Source: Treponema sp. (lineage in GTDB: Bacteria; Spirochaetota; Spirochaetia; Treponematales; Breznakiellaceae). Taken from it: a stretch of DNA of 64,000 nucleotides. Positions 9,917-20,397 of the stretch are shown in pieces. The stretch is taken from the NCBI GenBank assembly GCA_031267685.1, contig JAIRYV010000064.1:124001-188000 (forward strand), written 5' to 3'. Both the position numbers and the translations under genes were made by a program. Each line of letters starts with the position of its first letter. Position 1 is the stretch's first letter. A model generated the notes under the pieces. That model was not told the DNA's origin and did not search any database. It was given only the letters and a program-made list of their open reading frames with translations.

Positions 9917-9977
9917 GTCCGCGGATTTACGCAGATTACGCAGATATATCCGCGTAAATCTGCGTAAATCTGCGGAC
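9917..9977. repeat. Inverted repeat built from CGCAGATT/AATCTGCG words
   Basis: Two arms made of the words TTTACGCAGATT and AATCTGCG face each other around 9947, giving a long hairpin (GTCCGC at the left edge, GCGGAC at the right). Similar CGCAGATTACGCAGAT elements are, as far as I recall, scattered through many unrelated environmental genomes and behave like a small dispersed repeat. It lies inside the operon gap between the fused permease-ATPase and the next ATPase and could reduce downstream expression. Confidence 0.7.
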
Positions 9978-10045
9978 TCTTTAGAGAGTAATAAGTAGGT
10001 AGAGGTATGGAACTGGAAGACATTTTACAGAGACGTCTGACAATG

Positions 10046-10246
10046 CTAGAGATCACTCCAGGACTTGTAGAGATCATTCTACAACCCGTAGAGATCATTC
10101 CAGGACTTGTAGAGATCATTCTACAACCCATAGAGATCATTCTAGGACTTGTAGAGATCATTCTACAACCCATAGAGATCATTCTAGGACTTGTAGAGAT
10201 CATTCTACAACCCATAGAGATCATTCCAGAACCCGTAGAGATCATT
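10046..10246. repeat. Exact 21-bp tandem array (GTAGAGATCATT type)
   Basis: The word TAGAGATCA begins at 10047, 10068, 10089 and then every 21 bases to 10236, ten units without a single indel. Units alternate between two spacer versions (TCTACAACCC and TCCAGGACTT or TCTAGGACTT), so the true period is partly 42. A plus-strand frame (10007-10255) and a minus-strand frame (9844-10245) both run through it because 21 is a multiple of three. They encode only heptad repeats, and neither is convincingly a gene. The last unit runs directly into the AGGAG at 10247-10251. Confidence 0.9.
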
Positions 10247-10257
10247 AGGAGATAGAA

Positions 10258-10281
10258 ATGGCGGTGAAAATATGGCTGTAA
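10258..10281 (+). CDS. Possible 7-codon leader frame overlapping the ATPase start
   Basis: ATG 10258 has the best ribosome binding site in the neighbourhood (AGGAG, 10247-10251, spacing six) but encodes only MAVKIWL before a stop at 10279-10281. The start of the ATPase gene (10272) lies inside it in another frame and has only a weak site of its own. Ribosomes ending the short frame could restart on the ATPase, which would make this a coupling device. It may equally be accidental. Confidence 0.35.
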   Translation: MAVKIWL

Positions 10282-11249
10282 TCACGGTAACGAACCTGAA
10301 AAAACGCTTCAACCTTGAAGCTGGCTTCTTTGCGCGACTGGGGCGCTTTGTCTACGCGGTCAATGACGTGTCATTCAGCATTGGCAAGAATGAGACGTAT
10401 GGCTTGGTGGGCGAATCCGGATGCGGCAAAACCACCACAGCACGGCTGTTAGTACGTATGTATGAGAGCGATACTGGCGAAATTCGCTTTCAGGACACAA
10501 CAGATGTGCGCGCATTGCGGCACGGTCAGCTCAAGACCTACCGTGAACGGGTGAAGTATGTGTTCCAAGACCCGGCACGCTCCCTTAACCCACGCATGAG
10601 CGTCTACGATGTACTGGCGTCTGGCTACCGTTATTCGTCGCACTGGCCTGGTGAAAAGCGAGCGCGGGATGAGGCCGCCACTATGCTTGAGGAAGTGGGC
10701 ATGAGTGCCGCTGACCTTGAGCGCCGTCCCGCCGAGTTCTCTGGCGGTCAGCGTCAGCGCATCTCCATTGCCCGTGGACTTCTGCTTAAACCTGATCTGC
10801 TCATCTGTGATGAAGTGGTATCAGCGCTGGACGTGTCCATACAGGGTCAGATACTCAACCTACTCCTTGATCTCCGCTCCCGGCATACGCTATCGTTTTT
10901 GTTCATTGCCCATGATCTCAAGGTTGCCTGCTATTTCTGCGACACTATCGGCGTCATGTACCGGGGCGAGCTTATGGAGTCAGCGCCTGCCGCTGATCTC
11001 TATCGTTCAGCCCGCCACCCTTACACCCGTATGCTCTTCAGCGCTGCGTTTTACAATGCTGGTGAGGAACGGGCGGAACCGGCAAGCACTGCACCGCTGC
11101 GAGGCGAGGTGAAAACCGCGCTCAAGGAGCTGACTGGCTGCGCCTTTACTGAGCGCTGCCCCTTTGTTACTGAGCGCTGTCTTGCCGAGCGACCGCTCAT
11201 GAGCGAAGTGGGCGCGGGGCATCACGTGCGTTGTTTTCAGACTGGGTGA
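10272..11249 (+). CDS. Peptide ABC transporter ATPase, OppF/DppF type
   Basis: Second ATPase of the peptide transporter, 325 residues. In order: Walker A GESGCGKTT, Q-loop VFQDPARSLNPR, signature FSGGQRQRISIARG, Walker B LLICDEVVSALD (an unusual Cys before the Asp and Val after the Glu), switch IAHDL, and the OppF/DppF C-terminal Cys-rich tail CAFTERCPF. It should pair with the ATPase half of the fused gene. The separation from that gene by 360 bases of repeats is unusual, since opp operons are normally tight. Start chosen as ATG 10272 because homologues begin just before the first beta strand. Confidence 0.9.
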   Translation: MAVITVTNLKKRFNLEAGFFARLGRFVYAVNDVSFSIGKNETYGLVGESGCGKTTTARLLVRMYESDTGEIRFQDTTDVRALRHGQLKTYRERVKYVFQDPARSLNPRMSVYDVLASGYRYSSHWPGEKRARDEAATMLEEVGMSAADLERRPAEFSGGQRQRISIARGLLLKPDLLICDEVVSALDVSIQGQILNLLLDLRSRHTLSFLFIAHDLKVACYFCDTIGVMYRGELMESAPAADLYRSARHPYTRMLFSAAFYNAGEERAEPASTAPLRGEVKTALKELTGCAFTERCPFVTERCLAERPLMSEVGAGHHVRCFQTG

Positions 11250-11253
11250 AAAC

Positions 11254-11282
11254 TGGACAGAACATGAAAAGTATGCTATAAT
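11254..11282 (+). promoter_or_regulatory. Sigma70 promoter of the lipoprotein genes
   Basis: TGGACA (11254-11259), a 17-base spacer and a perfect TATAAT (11277-11282). Transcription would start near 11289, leaving a leader of about 46 bases before ATG 11335. Confidence 0.75.
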
Positions 11283-11334
11283 AAGAGTAAGGTTCTTGTA
11301 TAAGAATATATTTCATTTGCAAAGAGGAGTTTAT

Positions 11335-11925
11335 ATGAAGAAATTGATAAAGGGTGTTTCTGCGATTGCGGTTCTGGCTCTGCTTGGTTTAGTTATGGTG
11401 GGCTGTGCAAGTTCCCCCCAGAGTAGTGGGTCTGGGTCTACTCCACAGGCGACGCATGATCCAACCCTGCCTGCGTGGATTGACGATCTTCCGCCTGAGG
11501 ATGTGCTGTGGGGAATTGGCGCTGCTAAACAGTCCAGTATGTCCATGTCAAGAACCACTGCCCGTAACCGTGCGGTCGTGGATATTGCTCGTCAGATCGA
11601 CAGCCGCGTAAAGGCCATGTTCACTGACTACAACCGCGATGCAGGAACCACGAGTAGTCAGGCGAATCTGTCTCTTCAGGAAGACGTCAGCCGCACTTTA
11701 ACCGATGTGGACCTGAGCGGTACTGAAACTAATGCTAACTGGACAGCTCCGGATGGAACCTATTGGATTCGGGTTTCATATCCCAAAGCTAATCTTCTGA
11801 AAACAGCGGAGCAGATATTTGACAGCGAGGCTGCCCGATATGCTGAATTTAAGGCGGATCAGGCGCTTGCGATAATGGAAAACGAGCTGTCAAGAAGCGA
11901 GAGACCGCAGGGAGTTCGGGAGTAA
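11335..11925 (+). CDS. LPP20-family lipoprotein
   Basis: Probable outer-membrane or periplasmic lipoprotein of 196 residues. The signal peptide ends in the lipobox VGCA. After a Ser/Gly/Pro-rich linker the body starts with LPAWIDDLP and contains the run ARNRAVVDIARQI, both typical of the LPP20-like fold found in many spirochaete and epsilonproteobacterial lipoproteins. GAGGAG at 11324-11329 fixes the start at 11335; an in-frame ATG at 11296 has no site and would spoil the signal peptide. Followed by a terminator and a second lipoprotein. Function of the family is not established. Confidence 0.8.
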   Translation: MKKLIKGVSAIAVLALLGLVMVGCASSPQSSGSGSTPQATHDPTLPAWIDDLPPEDVLWGIGAAKQSSMSMSRTTARNRAVVDIARQIDSRVKAMFTDYNRDAGTTSSQANLSLQEDVSRTLTDVDLSGTETNANWTAPDGTYWIRVSYPKANLLKTAEQIFDSEAARYAEFKADQALAIMENELSRSERPQGVRE

Positions 11926-11977
11926 GGTCTACCGCATCGCGTAGGAACCGTACTGCGCGGATAAGGCAGTTCTTTAC

Positions 11978-12021
11978 AGCGCCTTGAAACCTTGTAACAA
12001 GGATTGAGAGGCGCTTTTTTT
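11978..12021 (+). terminator. Rho-independent terminator between two lipoprotein genes
   Basis: AGCGCCT (11978-11984) pairs with AGGCGCT (12009-12015), with an inner CCTTG/CAAGG stem, followed by seven T residues (12015-12021). It ends only 14 bases before the next start codon, so the next gene depends on read-through or on a start within the hairpin region. Confidence 0.85.
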
Positions 12022-12035
12022 AGGACAAGGTATAT

Positions 12036-12836
12036 ATGAAGAAATTACTGACACTGGTTTTAAGCCTGAGTATCTTATCTTCCTGTGTAAGTGTTGATCC
12101 GTCAACGCAGCAGTCATCAGGTATAAAGGCAAAGCCGGTTGTAAACCCCGCTCAAACGGGTGAGCTTTGGAGCATGGCGTCTTCAAATGGCCGTTTGCTA
12201 TTTTACGGTATGTCGGGGCGGCGTTCCAAGCAAGAGGAGGCAATACAACTGGCGCTGGAAGACGCGGCGCGCAAGGTGGCGATGTTCTACTCGGTAGAGG
12301 GAAGCATAGTGCAGCAAAGCACAATGGGTTCAGCTACTTTTGATTACAGCTCCAGCACTAATACAACGCTTCTGTATGATAAAGACTATAAAAGATATGT
12401 TGATATGCTTGAATATGACCCTGAAACCGATGTGTTTGAATATCAGCAGATGGTTATAGTACGCGCATGGTATCGTACATCAAGTTTTGTGCCGTCGTAT
12501 GAGTCGTCATGGCGGGATGGCAGACCGACATGGACGCTGGAGCCGCCCACGATTCCGGGTTTTCTGGTTGGGGTTGGCTATGCCGGACGTCGCTCTGTCC
12601 ATAAAGACACGGTGAATGCCTCTCATGAAAACGCACTGTTTGCGATTATCTCCAACCGCTCAAACACGGTACAGAACAACTCAACAAGCTATCGGGGGCC
12701 AGGAACTTTTGACTACGGTTCCAGAACGAACAGTACAATCACCTCGAGCGGTCGTTTGGAAGGCTTTTATGTGCTTGCAACTTGGGAAGACACCCGTGAC
12801 AAGTCACTCTGGAGTCTGGGCATAGCCCGGCAATAG
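12036..12836 (+). CDS. Putative lipoprotein with an LPP20-like N-terminal half
   Basis: A 266-residue lipoprotein with lipobox LSSC at residues 14-17. The first half (LLFYGMSGRRSKQEEAIQLALEDA and following, a helix with regular Ala) resembles the LPP20-type organisation of the preceding gene. The second half repeats the theme (GFLVGVGYAGRRSV, then NALFAIISN), so the protein looks like two related domains. No specific family is recognised with certainty. The ribosome binding site (AGGACAAGG, 12022-12030) follows directly on the terminator T-run. Likely cell-envelope protein. Confidence 0.7.
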   Translation: MKKLLTLVLSLSILSSCVSVDPSTQQSSGIKAKPVVNPAQTGELWSMASSNGRLLFYGMSGRRSKQEEAIQLALEDAARKVAMFYSVEGSIVQQSTMGSATFDYSSSTNTTLLYDKDYKRYVDMLEYDPETDVFEYQQMVIVRAWYRTSSFVPSYESSWRDGRPTWTLEPPTIPGFLVGVGYAGRRSVHKDTVNASHENALFAIISNRSNTVQNNSTSYRGPGTFDYGSRTNSTITSSGRLEGFYVLATWEDTRDKSLWSLGIARQ

Positions 12837-12859
12837 CGCTGTGAGCTGCTATAAATAGC

Positions 12860-13456
12860 ATGGACGAGCGCAGTTTTATCTTGGGCGTTGACCTTGACGG
12901 CGTGGTTGGCGATTTTTATGGCGCTATGCGCGTCATTGCTGCCGAGTGGCTCAACAAGCCGTCGTGTGAACTCAGCGAGAATGTGAGCTACGGGCTTAGC
13001 GAGTGGGACATCGCCGACTATGGCGGCTATGAGCGTCTGCACCGTTTTGCCGTAACCCAACGCGCACTGTTCCGTGACATGAAGCCCATCAAAGACGCCC
13101 CGGGCGTGTTACGCAAGCTGTCTAACCGCGGCATCCGCATCCGGATTATCACGCACCGGCTCTTTCTGAAGTACGCGCATAGGACTTCGATTACCCAAAC
13201 CGTTGACTGGCTTGATAGCTACGACATTCCCTACTGGGATCTTTGTTTCATGCAGGACAAAGGCGCGGTTGGGGCGCATATCTACATTGATGACGGGCCT
13301 GAGAATGTTACCGAGCTTCGCGCCCAGGGACACGATACCATTGTTTTCACCAACTCCACTAACCGTTCTATACCCGCTCCTCGTGCTGATTCATGGCTTG
13401 AGGTGGAACACCTGGTTATGGCGGCGCTTGAAAAATGGAAGCCAGTTGCCACATGA
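12860..13456 (+). CDS. 5'(3')-deoxyribonucleotidase-like HAD phosphatase
   Basis: HAD-superfamily phosphatase of 198 residues resembling the NT5C deoxyribonucleotidases, which remove phosphate from deoxynucleoside monophosphates. Motif I is VDLDGVVGDF, motif II is IITHR and motif III is YIDDGPENV. The unusual long insert after motif I (WLNKPSCELSENVSYGLSEWDI) is also typical of this branch. No ribosome binding site is seen before the ATG; translation may be coupled to the lipoprotein gene 23 bases upstream. It converges with the next, minus-strand gene with only seven bases between stops. Confidence 0.75.
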   Translation: MDERSFILGVDLDGVVGDFYGAMRVIAAEWLNKPSCELSENVSYGLSEWDIADYGGYERLHRFAVTQRALFRDMKPIKDAPGVLRKLSNRGIRIRIITHRLFLKYAHRTSITQTVDWLDSYDIPYWDLCFMQDKGAVGAHIYIDDGPENVTELRAQGHDTIVFTNSTNRSIPAPRADSWLEVEHLVMAALEKWKPVAT

Positions 13457-13463
13457 TGTTCGC

Positions 13464-16184
13464 TTAAATTAACTTGTGTTCCCTCGCTGCGGCGCTGAGG
13501 GCGCTGTTCCAGTAATGCTCTTCAAGATATATACGCTTGGTTTCGAATAGGTCGATACGACTGGCGCGGCGCTGTAAACGCTGATTAGCGATACTGGCGG
13601 CAGTACCAAGATCAAGCGCAGAAGCGCCTGACTCCTGCAACATCCGGTAATAGGCGTAGAAGTAAAAAATGTCATTCATGTCCATATCGGGCAGGAGTTC
13701 GTCACGGGTGAAGCGTTGCATACGCTGTAGCAATCCGGCGCGCTCCTCGTCGCTAGTCGCAAGTTGGCACTGGGCAAGAGTGCGGTACACAAAGCTCAGG
13801 CGCTCATAGAGTTCCCACTCAGGCAGTAAGAGCAGTTCGCACTGGGCAAACCCGCTGTGCCAGTCAGGGCGCTCGGTAAACAGAAAGGCGTTTGTCGGCA
13901 TATTCGTTTCCAGTGTACGGGCGAGTTCCACGGTTTTCTGATAATCACCATATATATAAGCAGCTTCCAGCTCAAAGAGCAGGGCGTCTCCATAGGGAGC
14001 TGGCTTTTGCGACAAGGGCGCTTTTGCAAAGACTGCTGCGCGATATATCCATGCGGCCACAGTATGTTCCATTGCCTCACAAGTGGACCCTGCTGGATTC
14101 TCCTGGATGGCCTTGAATATATCCAGAGCCTCATCATACGCGCCGATCTCAAAGCGAAGTTTGCCCCGCAGGAACCGTATACGATCCACCCAGGCCGGCA
14201 GACCAGCGCTGACAGCAGTCTGCTCGGCGCGTTGGGCAAAGTGTTCAGCCCGGGAAAGATTACCAAACAGAAACTGGGCGACAGCGGCGTAATACGCGGA
14301 CATACACAGCTCGTCAAGTTGACCAGCTTTTTCTGCATTATCAACAGCAAACGCGATGTAATCCAACGATTCGTCAACGTGCCGTCCCGCAAGATTCACA
14401 ATGGAGAATAGGCGATACACCGGCGCTCCACCGATCTTCCGCTTCTGACTGATTATCATGGCTTCTTTAATCATGCTGGACGCGGCGTCAATGTTCTTTA
14501 TGCCCAGGTTATAGCTGGCAAGGTTAACCAGGATCTGAATTCGATAACCAGGGAAGAAATTACCTGTAGGCACTGCTTCAGTGAAGGCTTTGTTAATGGC
14601 GTCCTCATCGCCATGAATCAGAGACTTGAGCGTATTAAAGATAAAGAGAATCGCAGGACCCCGTTCCTCGCCGACAACAGTATAAAAATGCTTTTTAGCA
14701 ATGGCCTCTTCCAGGCGCTTGAATGTACCGTTAATCACATCGCCGTATATCGCGTTCAGAATCAGCCGGTCGTCAGCCGTGCCGCCCAGCTTTGACAACG
14801 CCTCAAGCAGGCTGAAACAAGCACGAAACTTACCAGAATGGGTCCAAGCAAGCAGGCGGTTTATAACAAGCCGCCGTATCCACAGTATCCGTTCACCCAG
14901 AATCTGTCCCGCGTGCGCCGCAAAGTCAGGAATACGTGGGTACGGGTCTTCAATCGCGTCAATAATCCCCAGCGTCATAAACATCTTGAAGGCGCGGCGG
15001 ATCATACCGGAATTCCGCTCCTCTTCCTCAAAAAGCTGGGGAAACAGGATGCCGGGAAAGTATACCCGCATAATGCTAACCGCATAGGCCACTTCCCAGA
15101 GATCTTGCGTTAGTTCCGGTTTGTTCTGGGTATTGAAATCTTCAGACGCGAACTTGATAACCCGCGGAAACACCATTTCCCAGTGCTTGATCCGCTGCTC
15201 AACGCCCGCGACATCAGTCGCACAGGTTCCATAAACCTGAAGATCAACCCGATCCGGCAGGCTTGTGAATACGTCCATCACGATCTGGCTTGCCGTACTG
15301 TCAGCCTGATGGATGTTCTCGATAATAAGGATTGCCGGACATTTACGGTTTTTCATCACCGCAATATACACCGCGAGTACCTTTTGGAAAAAGATTCGCG
15401 CCTTTTGCATGAGATAGTCTGAATACTCCTCCAATAGACGCTCGCGGAAGAGCAGAGCCGCAAGAGCATCTAGCTCATCAAGCATTTCAGAACGGATATA
15501 CTCGTTCACAAAAGCCCGAATCGAGGGGGACAGCATATCAGCAAAACAGCCAATGCCGCTTCGTTCAGCAAAGCGAAGCACCAACGGCGGCAGTTCCTTC
15601 ATCATATCAGCGCAAAAGTGATACAAGCCATCGCGTTTACCAATGAACATCGGGCCTACCAACAAAACATTTCGCCGCGATCCACTCATAATGACCCGCC
15701 CAATCTTTTCTCGGAAGGGAAACGGATCAAACGCGCCTTCTTTCTCCAACGAGGTTTCAATACTCACCAGTTGGGCATAGCCGTCAATAAGCGAAACCAT
15801 ATCTTCCAAGTAATCAAAGCCATTCAGATTGGGGGGCGGTGTTTTCAGGTCTACAATTCTTTCGTCCATACGTGCATACGCACTTAACGGTTCCTGAACT
15901 ATGGGCGCAAACCAGACGCCGGTCCCTCCCGGTCGGGCGGCAAGAGCGCTACAGAGCCGCCCCATCTCGTAATCCGCCACATCGCGACAAATCACCAGCG
16001 AAAACCCATATAACTCATTCCCAACTCCCGCAAGCAGATCACGGATTGACTCAATAACCGTGATGATAGTCAGCCAAATGCCAAGCGCATGTTCATCAAA
16101 CGATCCGATTACAATCCGGTACTTCTGCTCGGTTTTCCCACCCGCACCCTCAATAGCCCTGACAATAGCTTCTTCCAATAACAC
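13464..16184 (-). CDS. Large ATPase-like protein with TPR-like C-terminal half
   Basis: A 906-residue cytoplasmic protein. Near residue 176 is a P-loop-like stretch (LLVGPMFIGKRD) in which the usual Ser/Thr after GK is Arg, and near 286 a Walker-B-like strand ILIIENIHQAD. The second half (about 500-800) is a run of helix pairs with many Ala, Tyr and Leu, as in TPR repeats. The layout resembles STAND/MalT-type or guanylate-cyclase-associated ATPases, but the altered P-loop casts doubt on hydrolysis. An ATG at 16250 is in frame, but GGAGGT (16189-16194) lies five bases before GTG 16184, and TATAAT at 16258-16263 (minus) fits as its -10 box, so GTG 16184 is chosen. Function unknown. Confidence 0.6.
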   Translation of the reverse strand: MLLEEAIVRAIEGAGGKTEQKYRIVIGSFDEHALGIWLTIITVIESIRDLLAGVGNELYGFSLVICRDVADYEMGRLCSALAARPGGTGVWFAPIVQEPLSAYARMDERIVDLKTPPPNLNGFDYLEDMVSLIDGYAQLVSIETSLEKEGAFDPFPFREKIGRVIMSGSRRNVLLVGPMFIGKRDGLYHFCADMMKELPPLVLRFAERSGIGCFADMLSPSIRAFVNEYIRSEMLDELDALAALLFRERLLEEYSDYLMQKARIFFQKVLAVYIAVMKNRKCPAILIIENIHQADSTASQIVMDVFTSLPDRVDLQVYGTCATDVAGVEQRIKHWEMVFPRVIKFASEDFNTQNKPELTQDLWEVAYAVSIMRVYFPGILFPQLFEEEERNSGMIRRAFKMFMTLGIIDAIEDPYPRIPDFAAHAGQILGERILWIRRLVINRLLAWTHSGKFRACFSLLEALSKLGGTADDRLILNAIYGDVINGTFKRLEEAIAKKHFYTVVGEERGPAILFIFNTLKSLIHGDEDAINKAFTEAVPTGNFFPGYRIQILVNLASYNLGIKNIDAASSMIKEAMIISQKRKIGGAPVYRLFSIVNLAGRHVDESLDYIAFAVDNAEKAGQLDELCMSAYYAAVAQFLFGNLSRAEHFAQRAEQTAVSAGLPAWVDRIRFLRGKLRFEIGAYDEALDIFKAIQENPAGSTCEAMEHTVAAWIYRAAVFAKAPLSQKPAPYGDALLFELEAAYIYGDYQKTVELARTLETNMPTNAFLFTERPDWHSGFAQCELLLLPEWELYERLSFVYRTLAQCQLATSDEERAGLLQRMQRFTRDELLPDMDMNDIFYFYAYYRMLQESGASALDLGTAASIANQRLQRRASRIDLFETKRIYLEEHYWNSALSAAAREHKLI

Positions 16185-16335
16185 GATTACCTCCGGCCTA
16201 ACACGCCGGAGCTGAGCCCTGAATCGCAGAAAAAACAACATCTGTACCATGGAGAAATTATAGACTTAATAACATTAAAAGATAAGGGGCAAAAGCCGTG
16301 AGAGCGAATAATTATTCACCCCCACGTTACTATCA

Positions 16336-18608
<2,273 letters not shown>

Positions 18609-18704
18609 TTAAGACTAAGTAACTTTTTGTATCCATTGGACAAGTTCCCTTACCATTATTGTCGCTTAAATTATTTTTTAGTACTTCCAGTTCTCTATAT
18701 AGTA

Positions 18705-19385
18705 TTAAACCAGAATATTCAACATGTTTTGAAAGAATGTAAACAAATCATCAACACGGTTACAAATATAAGTCGCCCCAGCTTTATCCAATTCCTCTTT
18801 AGTTCCATATCCATACAATACTCCAATAGAGTCTATTCCATTAGACTTCGCTCCAATAATATCATATTTCCTGTCTCCAACCATGATAGTATGTTCTTTT
18901 GCCAGTTTGAATTTATCAATAGTATATGCTATTATATCTCCTTTATCCGATAAAGTCCCTTCCCAATTGCTTCCCACAACATATCTAAAATAACGTTCTA
19001 TATTAAAATATTGCAGCACCTTTATCGCATACTTTTCCAGTTTTGAGGTCGCTATAATACAGTTTATATTCGCCTCATGTAAATTCTTCAGAACAATATC
19101 AATACCCTTATATAATTCATTTTCATAAACTCCCTTTTCCGAATAATACGTTCTATAATATTCAACCGCTCTTTTTACGTCATATTCACTAAATGAATAA
19201 TATTCCTTAAATGACCATTCCAATGGAGGCCCAATAAATGATTTTAATGTATTGTTTTCCTCAATAATACCAAACCGGCTAAGAGCGTATTTTGCAGAAT
19301 TGGTTATTCCTAAATATGAATCGGTTACTGTTCCGTCTAAATCGAATAATACAGTATTATAGAACGTTACTTTTCTGAACGCCAT
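18705..19385 (-). CDS. HAD-family phosphatase (phosphoglycolate phosphatase-like)
   Basis: HAD hydrolase of 226 residues with the Gph/PGMB layout. Motif I is LFDLDGTVTDS, then a helical cap domain, motif II IIATSK, a conserved Lys before motif III and VGDRKYDIIGA. It probably removes phosphate from a small metabolite; the substrate is unknown. Base composition is much richer in A and T than that of its neighbours, with many AAT, ATA and TTA codons. Together with the neighbouring methyltransferase remnant this suggests transfer. A ribosome binding site (GGGAG) precedes the ATG. A short frame overlaps its start. Confidence 0.85.
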   Translation of the reverse strand: MAFRKVTFYNTVLFDLDGTVTDSYLGITNSAKYALSRFGIIEENNTLKSFIGPPLEWSFKEYYSFSEYDVKRAVEYYRTYYSEKGVYENELYKGIDIVLKNLHEANINCIIATSKLEKYAIKVLQYFNIERYFRYVVGSNWEGTLSDKGDIIAYTIDKFKLAKEHTIMVGDRKYDIIGAKSNGIDSIGVLYGYGTKEELDKAGATYICNRVDDLFTFFQNMLNILV

Positions 19386-19468
19386 AGCATCTCCCTGTTT
19401 AGAGGCTTTAATCCTCTCAATTCTTCCAAAGCCTTAATTTCTTGCTCAAACCACAGCCTATTTTTCAC
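19367..19468 (-). CDS. Short frame of 33 codons overlapping the HAD gene start
   Basis: GTG at 19468 has an excellent ribosome binding site (AAGGAG, 19479-19474, spacing five) and encodes a basic, helical peptide beginning MKNRLWFEQEIKALEEL. Its stop lies 19 bases inside the HAD gene, so the two could be translationally coupled. It could be a true small protein, the trimmed end of a lost gene, or a translational leader. No family is recognised. Confidence 0.45.
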   Translation of the reverse strand: MKNRLWFEQEIKALEELRGLKPLNREMLWRSEK

Positions 19469-19501
19469 TCTATCTCCTTATAAACAAGTATCGGAATTCA
19501 A

Positions 19502-19541
19502 CGCCATAACTTGAGCAGTTTCAGGTTGAAACAATGTTCAT
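19502..19541. repeat. 40-bp direct repeat, copy 1
   Basis: Matches 20038-20077 at 36 of 40 positions in the same orientation. Both copies contain GAGCAGTTTCA, a variable triplet, then TGAAACAATG, a small hairpin. The two copies bracket the methyltransferase remnant. Confidence 0.8.
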
Positions 19542-19580
19542 CTATTTATAATCAGTATGATGCCAATTCGATAAGATAAA

Positions 19581-20040
19581 TCACCCTTTTGTATTTGACA
19601 ACAACTCATAAAGATCATATTCGACCTCATCTGTCCACTCGTTATAATAATCCGCATAACGTCCATGATATGACGGATCGCAATAAATAATATCATCGTG
19701 GTTCACGATTTTAGTTATATATGATTTATTGAACCATTCCGGGTTTTTACAAAACAGTATATTCTATTTTCACTTTGCATTAAAGCGTACCATGCCACTA
19801 AATCCAGACCTTGACAAAAAGAAAAAATCCAAATGTTCATACCCGTTATTGTTCGACAGCCTTAAATGCGCTCCCTCTATTTCCAAATATTCTCTAACAT
19901 TCATAGCCCTTATGTTGCCCTATTTAATTACATTGTAAAAGTTAATCAAGTACGAGTTAATGTCTGACAAAAGATACCCATTAGCCGTTACACTAAAAGC
20001 AGCAACGCCTGTACCCATAAACTGCTCAATCCATCTGCGC
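19581..20040 (-). pseudogene. Remnant of a D12-class DNA adenine methyltransferase
   Basis: Reading one minus-strand frame through three stop codons gives a recognisable D12 (Dam-like) N6-adenine methyltransferase. FMGTGVAAF corresponds to the AdoMet-binding FxGxG motif, SDINSYLINFYNVIK is the usual following segment, FFFLSRSGFSGMVRFNAK is the central core, and DIIYCDPSYHGRYADYYN is the catalytic DPPY motif with Ser replacing the second Pro. Stops interrupt it at about 19920 and twice near 19776. Internal sequence is missing before the catalytic motif, and the C-terminus is cut soon after it. It is dead. Such enzymes usually accompany a restriction enzyme; none is seen. Confidence 0.85.
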
Positions 20041-20077
20041 CACAACTTGAGCAGTTTCACACTGAAACAATGTTCAT
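20038..20077. repeat. 40-bp direct repeat, copy 2
   Basis: Second copy of the repeat at 19502-19541, at the 5' side of the methyltransferase remnant. The remnant's open frame reads through it. Confidence 0.8.
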
Positions 20078-20124
20078 TTGCCACGTACTTATTCGCCATA
20101 ATGGTTGTCGCCATGTTCCAGCGC

Positions 20125-20397
20125 AGAACGTTGTTTAGCACACAGAACACTTTGTAACGCCGGCAAAACACGTTGTTCTCATCTGCAAATACTTTGTTTA
20201 CCGTTGAGAACACCTTGTTTTCACTGGTAAACACTTTGTTCTCACTGGTAAACAAAGTGATATCACTTTCAAATAGAGTGTTATCACATGAGAATACTCT
20301 ATTCTCACTGGTAAACACTTTGTTCTCACTGGTAAACAAAGTGTTCTTACCGGTAAACAAAGTGTTGTCATTTGCAAACAAAGTGTTTACACGACGC
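20125..20397. repeat. Exact 21-bp tandem array (AACACTTTGTT type) with inverted cores
   Basis: Thirteen units, starting at 20125, 20146, 20167 and so on with no indel. The 11-base unit core is AACACTTTGTT in some units and its exact reverse complement AACAAAGTGTT in others (units 11 to 13), while the spacer (for example CTCACTGGTA) keeps one orientation. Because the period is 21, a minus-strand frame stays open and would encode heptads such as NKVFTSE, but no start or family supports a gene. Confidence 0.92.

Noticed and set aside
10007-10255. Plus-strand frame of 82 codons through the 21-bp array
   Set aside because: The content is only heptads such as GLVEIIL produced by the repeat; any frame free of stops stays open at a 21-bp period, the minus strand is equally open, and the sites upstream are too close to the ATG.
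20125-20397. CRISPR array
   Set aside because: Units are contiguous and there are no unique spacers of 25-40 bases between identical repeats; no cas genes. The same holds for 43959-44192 and 55286-55530.
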